From Polaribacter marinus (lineage in GTDB: Bacteria; Bacteroidota; Bacteroidia; Flavobacteriales; Flavobacteriaceae), in the NCBI RefSeq assembly GCF_022662535.1, contig NZ_JAKQYM010000007.1, positions 62,001 through 126,000 of the forward strand: a DNA stretch of 64,000 bases. Reading direction: 5' to 3'. This document shows positions 7,965 through 17,385 of this stretch, piece after piece; within the stretch, counting starts at the first letter, position 1; each line of letters begins with the position of its first letter. Under the pieces are notes generated by a model. That model saw nothing but the letters and a program-made list of their open reading frames with translations. It made no database searches and had not been told where the DNA came from. A program made the position numbers and the translations under genes.

Positions 7965-10900
7965 TTATCTATTTTTAAGAATTATTTTTCTGTTAAGTAC
8001 ACCCTCGCTGTTTTTGATTTGAGCAATATATACTCCTACTTTAAGGTTATTGTGTTTAATTGTGTTATTTCCATTTCCTATGAAAGAAGTTTTAAAAACT
8101 TGTTTTCCCGTTATATCAAATAATGTAATGTGTGTTAAAACACTATTGATGCCTGTAATTTTTAGGGTTTCAGTATCTTTTGGATATATATTTACATTTG
8201 CTAAAAGGTTGTTGTTTAGAGAAAGTACACTTGTAGTTGTATGTAAGTAAAACCTACCTATCCCAATCATATCCTCTGAAAGCCTTGTAGAGAAGATGGA
8301 TTCTTGATCTAATAAAGTGTAAGTGTTATTTAACCTATCTTCTAAATAAATTTGATGTGTTTCAGGAAGGTTTAATGTTTCTGAAGAAATACTAATTTCA
8401 GTATCTTTTATAGCATTAATACCAATGGGAATAACTTCGTCAAATTGGTTATTTGGTAATGATTGTATTCCTAATTTTTGACCTTCACTATTTTCAATAA
8501 GTTGAGAGTATATGACAAAACCATTACTAACACCATTAAAGATTGTGGCATCTAATCCATTATCCCATCCTAAAGTAGCTCCGTTCATGTAAATAATATC
8601 AGTACTACTATTTGAGGTCTGATTGCTTAATTTTAATTTGATGTGAGAGAAGTTGTCAAAATTATTATTTGTTCTACTAAAAACATCGTTAGTTTGATGA
8701 TTTTGTAATGATTCAGGAAAAACAAAGTTTCCTCCAGTTGCATTTGATTTTACAAAAAAACCTTGACCAGGTGGAAGGTATCTTATTTCATCTATAATAG
8801 CAGTTGCTTGATTTACTTGTTTGTATTGTTCCTCTGCTTGATTCCAAAACCAAATTGTTTGTTCTGCTAAGACTCCTGAATTAGCACTTAAAATGTTATT
8901 TAAAGCAGATGGTGATGTATGATTTACCGTAAGATAAGATGGGTAAGGATTACCGATAAGATTAAAACTGTTACCTACTAATCCTCCATCAGAAATTAAG
9001 ATGCTTTTATCTCCCATAGGCATAGTTCCGGAATAAGAAATATTTCCGGAGGTAGCTAGTTTTACAGAACGACCATCACCACTTGATAAGGTGCCTGTTG
9101 TACCAGATGTAGCATATGTCCATTCAGAAGATGTATTTATATAATCACCAATACCTATATTATCATTTATACCAGTTGCAAAATTATTTACACTAATTAT
9201 ATCTTGAAATGTTTCATTAGTAACAGTTGATGAAACTAAATACCAATTAGTTGTTGCTAAATAACGTTGATACATCAAGTCAAAACTTGTTGAGTTTTTT
9301 GCAATCAAAGAAGATTCTGAGCTTAGTATGATTGTTCCTGAATTGGTAATATTATTTCCAACAGTAAGTGATGCGTTAGATTCTAATGTTAGATTTTCCA
9401 CAATTATATTTCCAGATGCATTTACAGTTTGACCAGCTTTTATAATTACATTAGTATTATTAGGAACCTCGCCAAAACTCCAGTTAGAAGGTGTGTCCCA
9501 ATTGTTATCAGTGATTCCTAAAAAAGTATTTGTTCCTGTTACAAAATGAGTGCCAATTCCTGAAAAAGTATCCGTTGAAAGAATGTTCCATTCTGATACA
9601 GTATAGATTGTATTTGGATTGGTTACCGAAGATTTTCTTTGTAAAGTTTTATTTATAGCAAAATTAGCACTTCCTTCATCAAAAACTCCAATGATGTCTA
9701 TTAAGACATCATTTTTAAACAAACCTATGACATCATTTCCATTGAATGTTACTTGTGTACCTCCGGTTATTATATCTGCCATATCTGTTATTGCTGTATC
9801 AGCAGAACTGTTTGCAACAACAAAGACATCTCCATTGATTAAAGTTCCTGTTAAAGTTAAACCACTAGACCATGCTCCATCGCCATCTGTTTGTTTCTTT
9901 ATAGAATATAAGTTTAAGTTAACTAAACTTCCAGTATAATTTGCAATTTCCAAGGCTTTATTATGAGAGGTTCCTTCTATATATTCAGAGATAAAAAGAT
10001 CTGTTGAAGTTGCGTCTCCATCTGCACTAGTATGAACTATAAATGATGAGCTAGAATCTGAAGTGTTTAAATTTGAATCATAGGCTTGTACTTTTACATT
10101 GTATGAACCAGAAGAAGTTAGACCAGTAGCATTATAACTATTTGTAGTTGTAGTTCCTACAATAACGTCATTTATAATAACATTATATCCTGTTACTAAT
10201 GTGTTGTCTGTTGAAGCGGTCCATGAAACAGTAAATGAACTCCCTGTTATATTTGATGAACTTAAAGTATTTGGAATACTAGGGGCTTCACTATCAAAAC
10301 CTGCCACAAAGAAATCTTGAGCTTGAGCACCTCCCCATATTTGGGTAGCAAAAGCAGGATTATCTATAAATGGGTTTCTATTTCCTTGTGCATATGTTCC
10401 TGCACTATTATGATATGTATTTCGTTGTTTTTCGATATCAGATACCGGATCATCAACATTCCATTGTAAAAATAAGTCAATCATATCATCAGGTGTTGAT
10501 GCATTACTACCTATTCCAAGATGATTAGGTAAACATTGACTTCCATATCTTAAATACATATACATTGCAATTCTTGCAACATCTCCTTTCCATTCATCTC
10601 CTGGATACCATCCATTAGTTACCGATCCAGAATTTCCTGTCCCGGTTGCAAATAATTTGTTTCCTCTTGACGAGTTTGTATGTGAATCTGCTGGTCTTAA
10701 ATTATGTGCATCGGAATAAGATCCGCTTGTCCCAGAATTATCAAGATCAGGATCGGCAAGTGAATTTGCAAATACGTGTTCTCTGTTCCAAAGTCCCTCG
10801 CAATCTCCTTGACCACAAGTATCGTTTATACCTCTTTCTCTATCATTATCTGGGTCCATGTCAGAGCCATTTTCATAACCATACATAAGAAGTAGTTCAG

Positions 10901-11114
10901 TGTTGTTACTGGGGTTTAAATCTGTAATTTTTATTGCTTCCCAAATATTAGAATAGCTAAGAGTATTTGTATGTGTATTTGTAATTTTAACAGCTAATTC
11001 GTTTTTTAAAGAAATACCTGTCAAATTAAGATTTACATCATTGTAATAACTAGGAATTTGAGTGAACGCTGTAAATGTAAACAACAGAAAAAGGAGGGAG
11101 GAAAATTTCTTCAT
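7965..11114 (-). CDS. Secreted endonuclease I-family nuclease with FN3, lamin-tail and T9SS sorting domains
   Basis: A 1049-residue exported multidomain protein. Residues 1-18 are a Sec signal peptide. An endonuclease I/NucM-type domain spans about 20-275, with WNREHVFANS and DAHNLRP around the catalytic His and metal-binding Asn. A fibronectin III domain follows (about 283-365), then a lamin-tail-like domain (about 370-500, beginning DLFISEYIEGTSHNKALEIANY), a long beta-rich region, and a C-terminal type A T9SS sorting domain (about 970-1049, with NIYPKDTETLKI, LFDITGKQV and GVYIAQI). It should cut extracellular DNA or RNA non-specifically and reach the surface through the type IX system. 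It is monocistronic and divergent from the radical SAM gene. Domain borders are approximate. Confidence 0.92.
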   Translation of the reverse strand: MKKFSSLLFLLFTFTAFTQIPSYYNDVNLNLTGISLKNELAVKITNTHTNTLSYSNIWEAIKITDLNPSNNTELLLMYGYENGSDMDPDNDRERGINDTCGQGDCEGLWNREHVFANSLADPDLDNSGTSGSYSDAHNLRPADSHTNSSRGNKLFATGTGNSGSVTNGWYPGDEWKGDVARIAMYMYLRYGSQCLPNHLGIGSNASTPDDMIDLFLQWNVDDPVSDIEKQRNTYHNSAGTYAQGNRNPFIDNPAFATQIWGGAQAQDFFVAGFDSEAPSIPNTLSSSNITGSSFTVSWTASTDNTLVTGYNVIINDVIVGTTTTNSYNATGLTSSGSYNVKVQAYDSNLNTSDSSSSFIVHTSADGDATSTDLFISEYIEGTSHNKALEIANYTGSLVNLNLYSIKKQTDGDGAWSSGLTLTGTLINGDVFVVANSSADTAITDMADIITGGTQVTFNGNDVIGLFKNDVLIDIIGVFDEGSANFAINKTLQRKSSVTNPNTIYTVSEWNILSTDTFSGIGTHFVTGTNTFLGITDNNWDTPSNWSFGEVPNNTNVIIKAGQTVNASGNIIVENLTLESNASLTVGNNITNSGTIILSSESSLIAKNSTSFDLMYQRYLATTNWYLVSSTVTNETFQDIISVNNFATGINDNIGIGDYINTSSEWTYATSGTTGTLSSGDGRSVKLATSGNISYSGTMPMGDKSILISDGGLVGNSFNLIGNPYPSYLTVNHTSPSALNNILSANSGVLAEQTIWFWNQAEEQYKQVNQATAIIDEIRYLPPGQGFFVKSNATGGNFVFPESLQNHQTNDVFSRTNNNFDNFSHIKLKLSNQTSNSSTDIIYMNGATLGWDNGLDATIFNGVSNGFVIYSQLIENSEGQKLGIQSLPNNQFDEVIPIGINAIKDTEISISSETLNLPETHQIYLEDRLNNTYTLLDQESIFSTRLSEDMIGIGRFYLHTTTSVLSLNNNLLANVNIYPKDTETLKITGINSVLTHITLFDITGKQVFKTSFIGNGNNTIKHNNLKVGVYIAQIKNSEGVLNRKIILKNR

Positions 11115-11277
11115 TCTAATTTTTTATATAATTAAGAGGTCTTAAATATAGCTTTTTTTTTAGATTAATGTTTTTGGTTGGTTTAAACAAAATAATTTTT
11201 CTAGTATTTATTTTACGAATAAATCTTTTTCTTAGACTTTATTTTGTAATTTGGTCAATTAAATCCCCCGTTTAATT

Positions 11278-12648
11278 ATGTTTTCTTACAAAAATAAAAC
11301 TCTAGGTCCTTTTAAAACAGGAAGTATTTTTGCTATTATTTTTAGTACTTTCTTTATTCTTTTATGGATTGTTAGGTTTTTTCAAATAGATTTTTTGTCA
11401 ACTTTTTTGCCGGAAACCATTAGAGAGATGTTCGATGATTCTCCTAAATGGGTTATCTATGGTTATTTGTTAATTGCTTTAACAAACTTAGTTGCAGCTA
11501 TTTTACTTTTTAGGAGAAAGATTGTTTCTGTAGTTGTTTCTAGATATGCCGCTGTAGGAATGTTAATGGTAATCATTTATCATTTTTTTATTACAGAATA
11601 TATCGGACTTTATGAAGCTTTAGAGATGTTTGCTACACTAATGTTTTATCTTTTTTTAGCTTGGTTTTCAAAATATTCGAGAGAAAAAGGATTCTTATCT
11701 AAAATTTCTAGAGAGACAACTACAATTTCATTAAAGATTCAAGAAGGTTGCGATCATGAATGTGCATATTGTCAAGTTCCAATATTAAAAGGGAATTCTC
11801 GAAGTGATACTTTAAATAATATTTTATCAAATGCTAAAAATATGGCAGATGAGGGAATTAAAGATATTGTTTTAATTGGTGATAATGTTGGAGATTTTGG
11901 AACAGGAGAAAAGGGAAATTTAAATCACCCTCACAGTTTTTTTGATTTACTGAAAGCATTAGATAAAATTGGTGATATTCATCGCTTTTCTTTTTTATCT
12001 ATTACAACACCAATGTTTAGTGATAGTACGTTAAATTTTATAAAAAATTCTAACAGGTTTGCTCCATATTTTAGTATAAAGATGGATAGTGGAAGTGATG
12101 CAGTATTAAAAATGATGAATCGCCCTTTTCCTCTTAAACCTTATAAGGACTTATTTTTAAATATTAATAAAATAATGCCTAATGCTTATATAACTGTTGA
12201 AATTATTGTTGGTTTTCCTGGAGAATCGGATAAACTTTTTGCTGCAACTGTTGATTTTTTATCAAAAGCAAATATTTCTTATATCGTTCCTACTGTATAT
12301 TCAGAGAAAATTAAAACAAAAGCATTTGGTATAAAAGATGGGACTGTCTCTAAGAGTATTCGTAAGAAAAGACAAAAAGAACTTGTAGAACTATCTAAAA
12401 AGAAACTTCATGCTTTTTATGAAAACCAATTAGGTGAAGAAAAAACAGTCTTATTTGAAAATAAAAGAAGAGGAGATTATATTTATGGTTTTACTTATAA
12501 TCATATAAAAATTAAAACTGCTTGGAATCCAGAACTAGGTAATACAATTCAAAAAATTAAATTAACAGGTATAAATGGAAGTTTTATGTTGTTTGATTTT
12601 GTTAAAGATGAAGATTCTAAAGATCATGACAATTATGTTAAAATTTAA
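11278..12648 (+). CDS. Membrane-anchored MtaB-like radical SAM protein lacking the UPF0004 domain
   Basis: Residues about 140-456 read like the radical SAM and TRAM part of MtaB/MiaB-type methylthiotransferases: Cys158, Cys162 and Cys165 form the CxxxCxxC cluster motif (GCDHECAYC), followed by IVGFPGESD and a C-terminal TRAM-like region (FYENQLGEEKTVLF to the end). The first about 130 residues are not the usual UPF0004 domain, which carries three cysteines for the auxiliary Fe-S cluster. They are instead about four hydrophobic helices near 15-37, 58-78, 84-106 and 110-130. The conserved core argues for an active radical SAM enzyme, but without the auxiliary cluster ordinary tRNA methylthiolation is doubtful. 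Substrate is unknown. It is a single gene convergent with the OMP operon. Confidence 0.8.
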   Translation: MFSYKNKTLGPFKTGSIFAIIFSTFFILLWIVRFFQIDFLSTFLPETIREMFDDSPKWVIYGYLLIALTNLVAAILLFRRKIVSVVVSRYAAVGMLMVIIYHFFITEYIGLYEALEMFATLMFYLFLAWFSKYSREKGFLSKISRETTTISLKIQEGCDHECAYCQVPILKGNSRSDTLNNILSNAKNMADEGIKDIVLIGDNVGDFGTGEKGNLNHPHSFFDLLKALDKIGDIHRFSFLSITTPMFSDSTLNFIKNSNRFAPYFSIKMDSGSDAVLKMMNRPFPLKPYKDLFLNINKIMPNAYITVEIIVGFPGESDKLFAATVDFLSKANISYIVPTVYSEKIKTKAFGIKDGTVSKSIRKKRQKELVELSKKKLHAFYENQLGEEKTVLFENKRRGDYIYGFTYNHIKIKTAWNPELGNTIQKIKLTGINGSFMLFDFVKDEDSKDHDNYVKI

Positions 12649-12666
12649 TGATGATATAAAGTACAA

Positions 12667-14208
12667 TTACTTCAGGTTTAAAAATGAGAGACTATAATTA
12701 ATTCCAAAATTAATAAAAGCACTATTTAAATTTTCTCCCTTTGCTTTTACATATCCACCAGCTGTTCTTATGCTTAATTGTTTATTCAATTTATAGTTAA
12801 AGCCTAAACTTGGTTTAAAAATTAAGCCTTGTCCTGTACTTATATTTCCTCCACCTGCAGCTCCTCCAATAATTTGGGCAAAAAACCGAGTAGAAGTATT
12901 AAAATAATATTTTGTTTTTACACCTAAACCTACTAAACCTTCTGCATATGCACCTGCATTTCCAAAATTAGCAAAAGACGTTTGTCCTACGGCAAATATG
13001 TTTTTATTTAAATCTACATTTATTTGTAGAGATATTTGATGTAAATTTTCTGTAGGATTTAAATCTCTTTTTGCATTAAAATATAAATCTTGTTTTACAA
13101 TAAACTCAAAACCTTTAATCTTGCCTTTAGTGTGATTTTCGTATTCAGAAATTGTCCCATTTCTATCTATATAATATTTTATTCCAGCACCCAATGAAGA
13201 GGTATAGAAATAGGAATCTGGACTCATTACAAAACCTTTATTTATAGAAAGATAAATATTATTAAATAGTTTTTGTTCTATAGAGATATCTGGGTAAATT
13301 AAAAAACCACCTTTTGTATCCACACCACCGCCTCCGCCAGCTCCAATACCAAATTTAGCTAAAAGGTTTGTTCTGTTTTTATTCATGGATAAGTGATATC
13401 CACCTCCTAAAAACACATCCATATATCCGGCATCAATTCCGCTAAAAGCACCATCTAACTTTAAGAAAGCAAACCAATTTTTATTGATGTAATTTGCAAG
13501 TTCAAATCCAGCTAAACGAATTGTTTCCCCATTATATTTCTTACCATTTGTATCTTTAGATTTTCCTTTTATTTTTAAGTTATTTACATGTAGCATTAAA
13601 GAGGTTCTTTTAGAATTTACATTCCAATTTGTTTTCTTTAACGAGTTTATATCTAGTTCTGTTTCTGATGAAGAATAATCGGCATAATTAAAGTCTAGAG
13701 GAATCTCTAAACCAACATTTAATTGATGTCCTTTAATATTTCCTTTGTCAAAAAAGTTTACATAACTCCACCCAGAATTTATTGAAAAATTTTCAAACTG
13801 ATATCCTAAATTTACATGGGGTAAGATAAATGCACCACCACCATCAGGAGCACTTGCACCACCACCACCACCAAAATGGAATCCAGTATCTATGTAGAAT
13901 TGCTTGTTTAAATATTTTTTTATTCCCGCATTGATTCCCAAGGTAAAGAATCCTCCTTTATTACCACTAACGGCTCCATAAATTCCAAGACCTGTGTAAG
14001 CCCATTCATTAATATAAAGATTATAATGAATTCCTGTTAACCCCATATTTGGATCATCCAAACCTAAAGGGTTTAATGGTAGGTCTATAGAGAGGTAATC
14101 GATTTTAGCAAATGTTTTTTGAGTTCTCCTTTCTGGAACAATCTCTGATTGAGAAAACAATAACTGACTGAATAATAAGGTTGAAAATAAAACAATATAC
14201 TTTTTCAT
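12667..14208 (-). CDS. Putative outer-membrane beta-barrel protein, last gene of the fdhD operon
   Basis: A 513-residue protein with a signal peptide (about residues 1-20, ending LLFSQ) and many alternating, aromatic-ended amphipathic strands with glycine-rich turns, as in outer-membrane barrels. It ends in hydrophobic alternation (FINFGINYSLSFLNLK), consistent with an outer-membrane C-terminal strand. I recognise no named family. It starts only 2 bp after the molybdopterin oxidoreductase stop, so it is very likely co-transcribed and translationally linked. Whether it serves that oxidoreductase (for example substrate entry) is speculation. Confidence 0.65.
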   Translation of the reverse strand: MKKYIVLFSTLLFSQLLFSQSEIVPERRTQKTFAKIDYLSIDLPLNPLGLDDPNMGLTGIHYNLYINEWAYTGLGIYGAVSGNKGGFFTLGINAGIKKYLNKQFYIDTGFHFGGGGGASAPDGGGAFILPHVNLGYQFENFSINSGWSYVNFFDKGNIKGHQLNVGLEIPLDFNYADYSSSETELDINSLKKTNWNVNSKRTSLMLHVNNLKIKGKSKDTNGKKYNGETIRLAGFELANYINKNWFAFLKLDGAFSGIDAGYMDVFLGGGYHLSMNKNRTNLLAKFGIGAGGGGGVDTKGGFLIYPDISIEQKLFNNIYLSINKGFVMSPDSYFYTSSLGAGIKYYIDRNGTISEYENHTKGKIKGFEFIVKQDLYFNAKRDLNPTENLHQISLQINVDLNKNIFAVGQTSFANFGNAGAYAEGLVGLGVKTKYYFNTSTRFFAQIIGGAAGGGNISTGQGLIFKPSLGFNYKLNKQLSIRTAGGYVKAKGENLNSAFINFGINYSLSFLNLK

Positions 14209-14210
14209 TT

Positions 14211-16502
14211 TTATCTTTTTTTAATGGTAATAATAACAGTTTTAGAAGCTGGTGTATTACTAATATCTGCTTTACTCTTAAGAGGAACTAAAACATTTGT
14301 TTCTGGAAAATAAGTAGCTGTACATTGATTAGGTATTTTATAAGGAACAGCTAAAAAACCTTTAGCTTCTCTTATTTCTCCTTTAAAATGACTGGTTAAA
14401 TCTACCAAATCTAATTTTTGAATGCCTAAATTATACATGTCATCAGCATTCATAAAAATAATTCTTCTTTCATTTAAAACCCCACGATATCTATCGTTTA
14501 AACCATAAATGGTTGTATTGTATTGGTCATGAGTTCTAATAGTCATCATCATAAACTGATTATCTTCTAACTTAATTTCTGAAGGTTTATTTAGAGTGAA
14601 ATTAGCTTTACCGGTTGATGTAGGTTGAAAATTATTTTCACGAGCATTGTTTGGTAAATAAAATCCACCTTTAACTCTTACTCGTTCATTAAAATTTTCA
14701 AATCCTGGAATAGTTGCTTCAATCTTATCACGAATAAAATCGTAATTAGAAACTAATTTGGACCATTTTGTGGTAGCATTATTTAATGTTGCATTTGCTA
14801 AACCAGCTACAATTGCTGGTTCACTTAATAATTTATTAGAACAAGGCTCTAAATGTCCATGTGATTGATGTACAACTCCCATAGAATTTTCTACAGTAAT
14901 AAACTGTTCTCCAGAACTTTGTAAATCTTTTTCAGAACGGCCTAAACATGGCAAAATCAATGCTTTTTTACCTGTAATTAAATGGCTTCTATTTAATTTT
15001 GTTGATACTTGAACGGTTAAATTACAGTTTCGTAAAGCATCTGCAGTAAATTCGGTGTCTGGTGTAGCAGAAATAAAATTACCTCCCATTCCAAAAAAAA
15101 CTTTTGCCTTTTTTTGGTGCATTGCTTCAATTGCCTCAACTACATCAAAACCATGTTTTCTGGGGGCTTTAAAATTGAACTCATTTTCTAAACTGTCTAA
15201 AAAAGAGGTTGGTGGTTTTTCCCAAATACCCATAGTTCTATCACCTTGAACATTAGAATGTCCACGAACCGGACAAGTTCCTGCACCTTTTTTTCCAATA
15301 CTTCCTTTTAAAAGAAGAATGTTTACAATTTCTCGGATATTATCAACAGCATTTTTATGTTGTGTTAAACCCATTGCCCAACAAATGATAATTTTTTCAT
15401 TATTGATGATGAGTTTTGCGGCTTCTTTTATTTGATCTAATGAAAGACCTGTTTGAGGAATTAAATCATCTATAGAATAATTCTCTAAGTCTATTAATAA
15501 ATCCTCAATACCTGCGGTTTTTTCTTTGATAAACTGATGATTAAAAACAGAACCAGGTTTTAGATCTTCCTGTTCTTTCATCAATTTTAAGATGATTTTT
15601 AATAAGGCAACATCTCCATTAATTTTAACTTGTAAAAAGACATCTGTTAAATCCTGTCCTTTTCCAATCCATTTTAAAGGATTTTGTGGGTCTTTATAAT
15701 TGATCAAACCTACTTCTGGTAAAGGATTTATTGTTACGATTTTTCCTCCATGTGTTTTTGTTTCATTTAGTGCAGTTAACATTCTTGGATGATTGGTTCC
15801 TGGGTTTTGACCAATAACAATTACTAAATCCGCATGGTTAAAATCCTCTAAAGTAACAGAGCCTTTACCAATTCCTAATGTCTCTGAAAGTGCAACACCA
15901 CTAGATTCATGACACATATTTGAACAATCTGGTAAATTATTGGTGCCAAACTGACGCACAAATAATTGATATAAAAATGCAGCTTCATTGCTTGTTCTTC
16001 CAGATGTATAAAAAATAGCTTCGTCTGGAGAATTTAAAGAGTTTAATTCTTTACCAATCATTTTAAAAGCAGCCTCCCAAGAAATTTCTTCATAATTATC
16101 TTTTCCTTCTGGTAAATACATGGGATGTGTAATTCTACCACTTTTTCCTATTTCATAATCTGATAATTTAGATATTTCTTCTATAGTATGAGTAGCAAAA
16201 AATAAAGGGGAAACCTTATTTTTAGTAGCTTCTTCAGCTATAGCTTTTGCGCCATTTTCACAATATTCAGCTAAAAAAGCACGTTTAGCATCTGGATCTG
16301 GCCATGCGCAACCCGGGCAATCAAAGCCGTTTTTTTGATTTATATTTTTTAATAAAGTAATCCCTTTTATAATTCCAACTTCATCTTTTATATGTGATAA
16401 AGCCGATTTAATTGCTTTAATTCCAACAGCCGATTTAGGGACTTCTTTTAATTGAATTCCTGTTAGTTTTTCTGGTGGTTGAGCGTGATGTTTTTTAGAC
16501 AT
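14211..16502 (-). CDS. FdhF/YdeP-family molybdopterin oxidoreductase, alpha subunit
   Basis: A 763-residue protein of the oxidoreductase alpha (molybdopterin) subunit family related to E. coli YdeP. The N-terminal CPGC (Cys62, Cys65) matches the family. The molybdopterin domain contains YTSGRTSNEAAFLYQLF, SNMCHESSG, VIVIGQNPGTNHPRM and CPVRGHSNVQGDRTMG. The C-terminal dinucleotide-binding domain spans about 640-763. No selenocysteine site or twin-arginine signal is seen, so it should be cytoplasmic. True substrate is unknown for this branch and formate should not be assumed. Its start overlaps fdhD by 8 bp; FdhD is the sulfurtransferase that activates formate-dehydrogenase-type enzymes, which supports dependence on a sulfurated Mo cofactor. 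Confidence 0.9.
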   Translation of the reverse strand: MSKKHHAQPPEKLTGIQLKEVPKSAVGIKAIKSALSHIKDEVGIIKGITLLKNINQKNGFDCPGCAWPDPDAKRAFLAEYCENGAKAIAEEATKNKVSPLFFATHTIEEISKLSDYEIGKSGRITHPMYLPEGKDNYEEISWEAAFKMIGKELNSLNSPDEAIFYTSGRTSNEAAFLYQLFVRQFGTNNLPDCSNMCHESSGVALSETLGIGKGSVTLEDFNHADLVIVIGQNPGTNHPRMLTALNETKTHGGKIVTINPLPEVGLINYKDPQNPLKWIGKGQDLTDVFLQVKINGDVALLKIILKLMKEQEDLKPGSVFNHQFIKEKTAGIEDLLIDLENYSIDDLIPQTGLSLDQIKEAAKLIINNEKIIICWAMGLTQHKNAVDNIREIVNILLLKGSIGKKGAGTCPVRGHSNVQGDRTMGIWEKPPTSFLDSLENEFNFKAPRKHGFDVVEAIEAMHQKKAKVFFGMGGNFISATPDTEFTADALRNCNLTVQVSTKLNRSHLITGKKALILPCLGRSEKDLQSSGEQFITVENSMGVVHQSHGHLEPCSNKLLSEPAIVAGLANATLNNATTKWSKLVSNYDFIRDKIEATIPGFENFNERVRVKGGFYLPNNARENNFQPTSTGKANFTLNKPSEIKLEDNQFMMMTIRTHDQYNTTIYGLNDRYRGVLNERRIIFMNADDMYNLGIQKLDLVDLTSHFKGEIREAKGFLAVPYKIPNQCTATYFPETNVLVPLKSKADISNTPASKTVIITIKKR

Positions 16503-17301
16503 TTTCTAAGTTTTTTATAAAAGTAGGGTTTGAGTAAATTGTCATTTTGTGTTCTCTAGTAAAACCAATTAAGCAAATTCCGAATTCTTTTGCAAAATCT
16601 ACAGCTAAAGATGAACAAGCAGATACAGCCACAATTATTGGAATTTTAGCAATAAATGCTTTGGTTACAATTTCATAAGAAACGCGCCCGCTAACTAATA
16701 AAAAATTAGCTTCTTTTAAGGTTCTTTTTATCAATAAATCACCTACAGCTTTGTCCACAGCATTGTGTCTTCCAATATCTTCTTTTATAGTTAAAAGCTT
16801 TTGTTTTATATCAAAGATTGCGGCAGCATGACTTCCTCCTGAAACTTTAAAAGTTTCTTGAAAAGAATTCATTTTAGCAAACATTTTGTGTATAACCTCA
16901 GATGAAAAAATAGGAATTTTAATTAATTTTGCTCCTTCCACTTTTAGGTCTTTTAATTCTTGTTTCCCACAGATTCCACAAGATGAAACAGATAATAATG
17001 TTCTTTTATTTAAATAGCCTTTACCTAAATTTACTTTAGGTATGCTAACGTTTATAATTAATGGAATTCCATTTTCTTTTTCAATTATTTCTGTATCAAA
17101 ATTCAGAAAATTTTTATAAATATCTTCTGCAAAAAGCAACCCTCTTAAGAGTTCAATATCATTATCTGGAGTTCTCATAACTACAGTATATGCTTTGTTA
17201 TTGATGTTGATTTGCAAAGGAGCTTCTACCACCAAAGCATCATTAATAGATGTTTGTTTTTTAGGTGTGATTTTTATTCCTTGATAAGATAAAGTTTGCA
17301 T
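16495..17301 (-). CDS. fdhD: Formate dehydrogenase accessory sulfurtransferase FdhD
   Basis: FdhD carries sulfur from a cysteine desulfurase to the molybdenum cofactor of formate-dehydrogenase-like enzymes. The 268-residue protein has the hallmark SSCGICGK motif with Cys108 and Cys111, plus the family's SGGSHAAAIFD, EDIGRHNAVDKAVG and SGRVSYEIVTKA segments. It is first in a three-gene operon with the FdhF/YdeP-like oxidoreductase (8 bp overlap) and the outer-membrane protein. No Mo-cofactor synthesis genes lie in the window. Confidence 0.95.
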   Translation of the reverse strand: MQTLSYQGIKITPKKQTSINDALVVEAPLQININNKAYTVVMRTPDNDIELLRGLLFAEDIYKNFLNFDTEIIEKENGIPLIINVSIPKVNLGKGYLNKRTLLSVSSCGICGKQELKDLKVEGAKLIKIPIFSSEVIHKMFAKMNSFQETFKVSGGSHAAAIFDIKQKLLTIKEDIGRHNAVDKAVGDLLIKRTLKEANFLLVSGRVSYEIVTKAFIAKIPIIVAVSACSSLAVDFAKEFGICLIGFTREHKMTIYSNPTFIKNLENV

Positions 17302-17385
17302 AAACTAAGAAAGTTAAGCTTTCTATACAAACTTAATGAAAAAGTAGTTGGGTATAAAAACAAAAGCTTAGAAAGTTTTTTTGAA

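Noticed and set aside
17302..17385. AGAAAG/CTTTCT and a second AGAAAGTTTTTTT between fdhD and the methyltransferase as a terminator
   Set aside because: The pairing is short and the T-run is not next to a stable stem; not strong enough to call.
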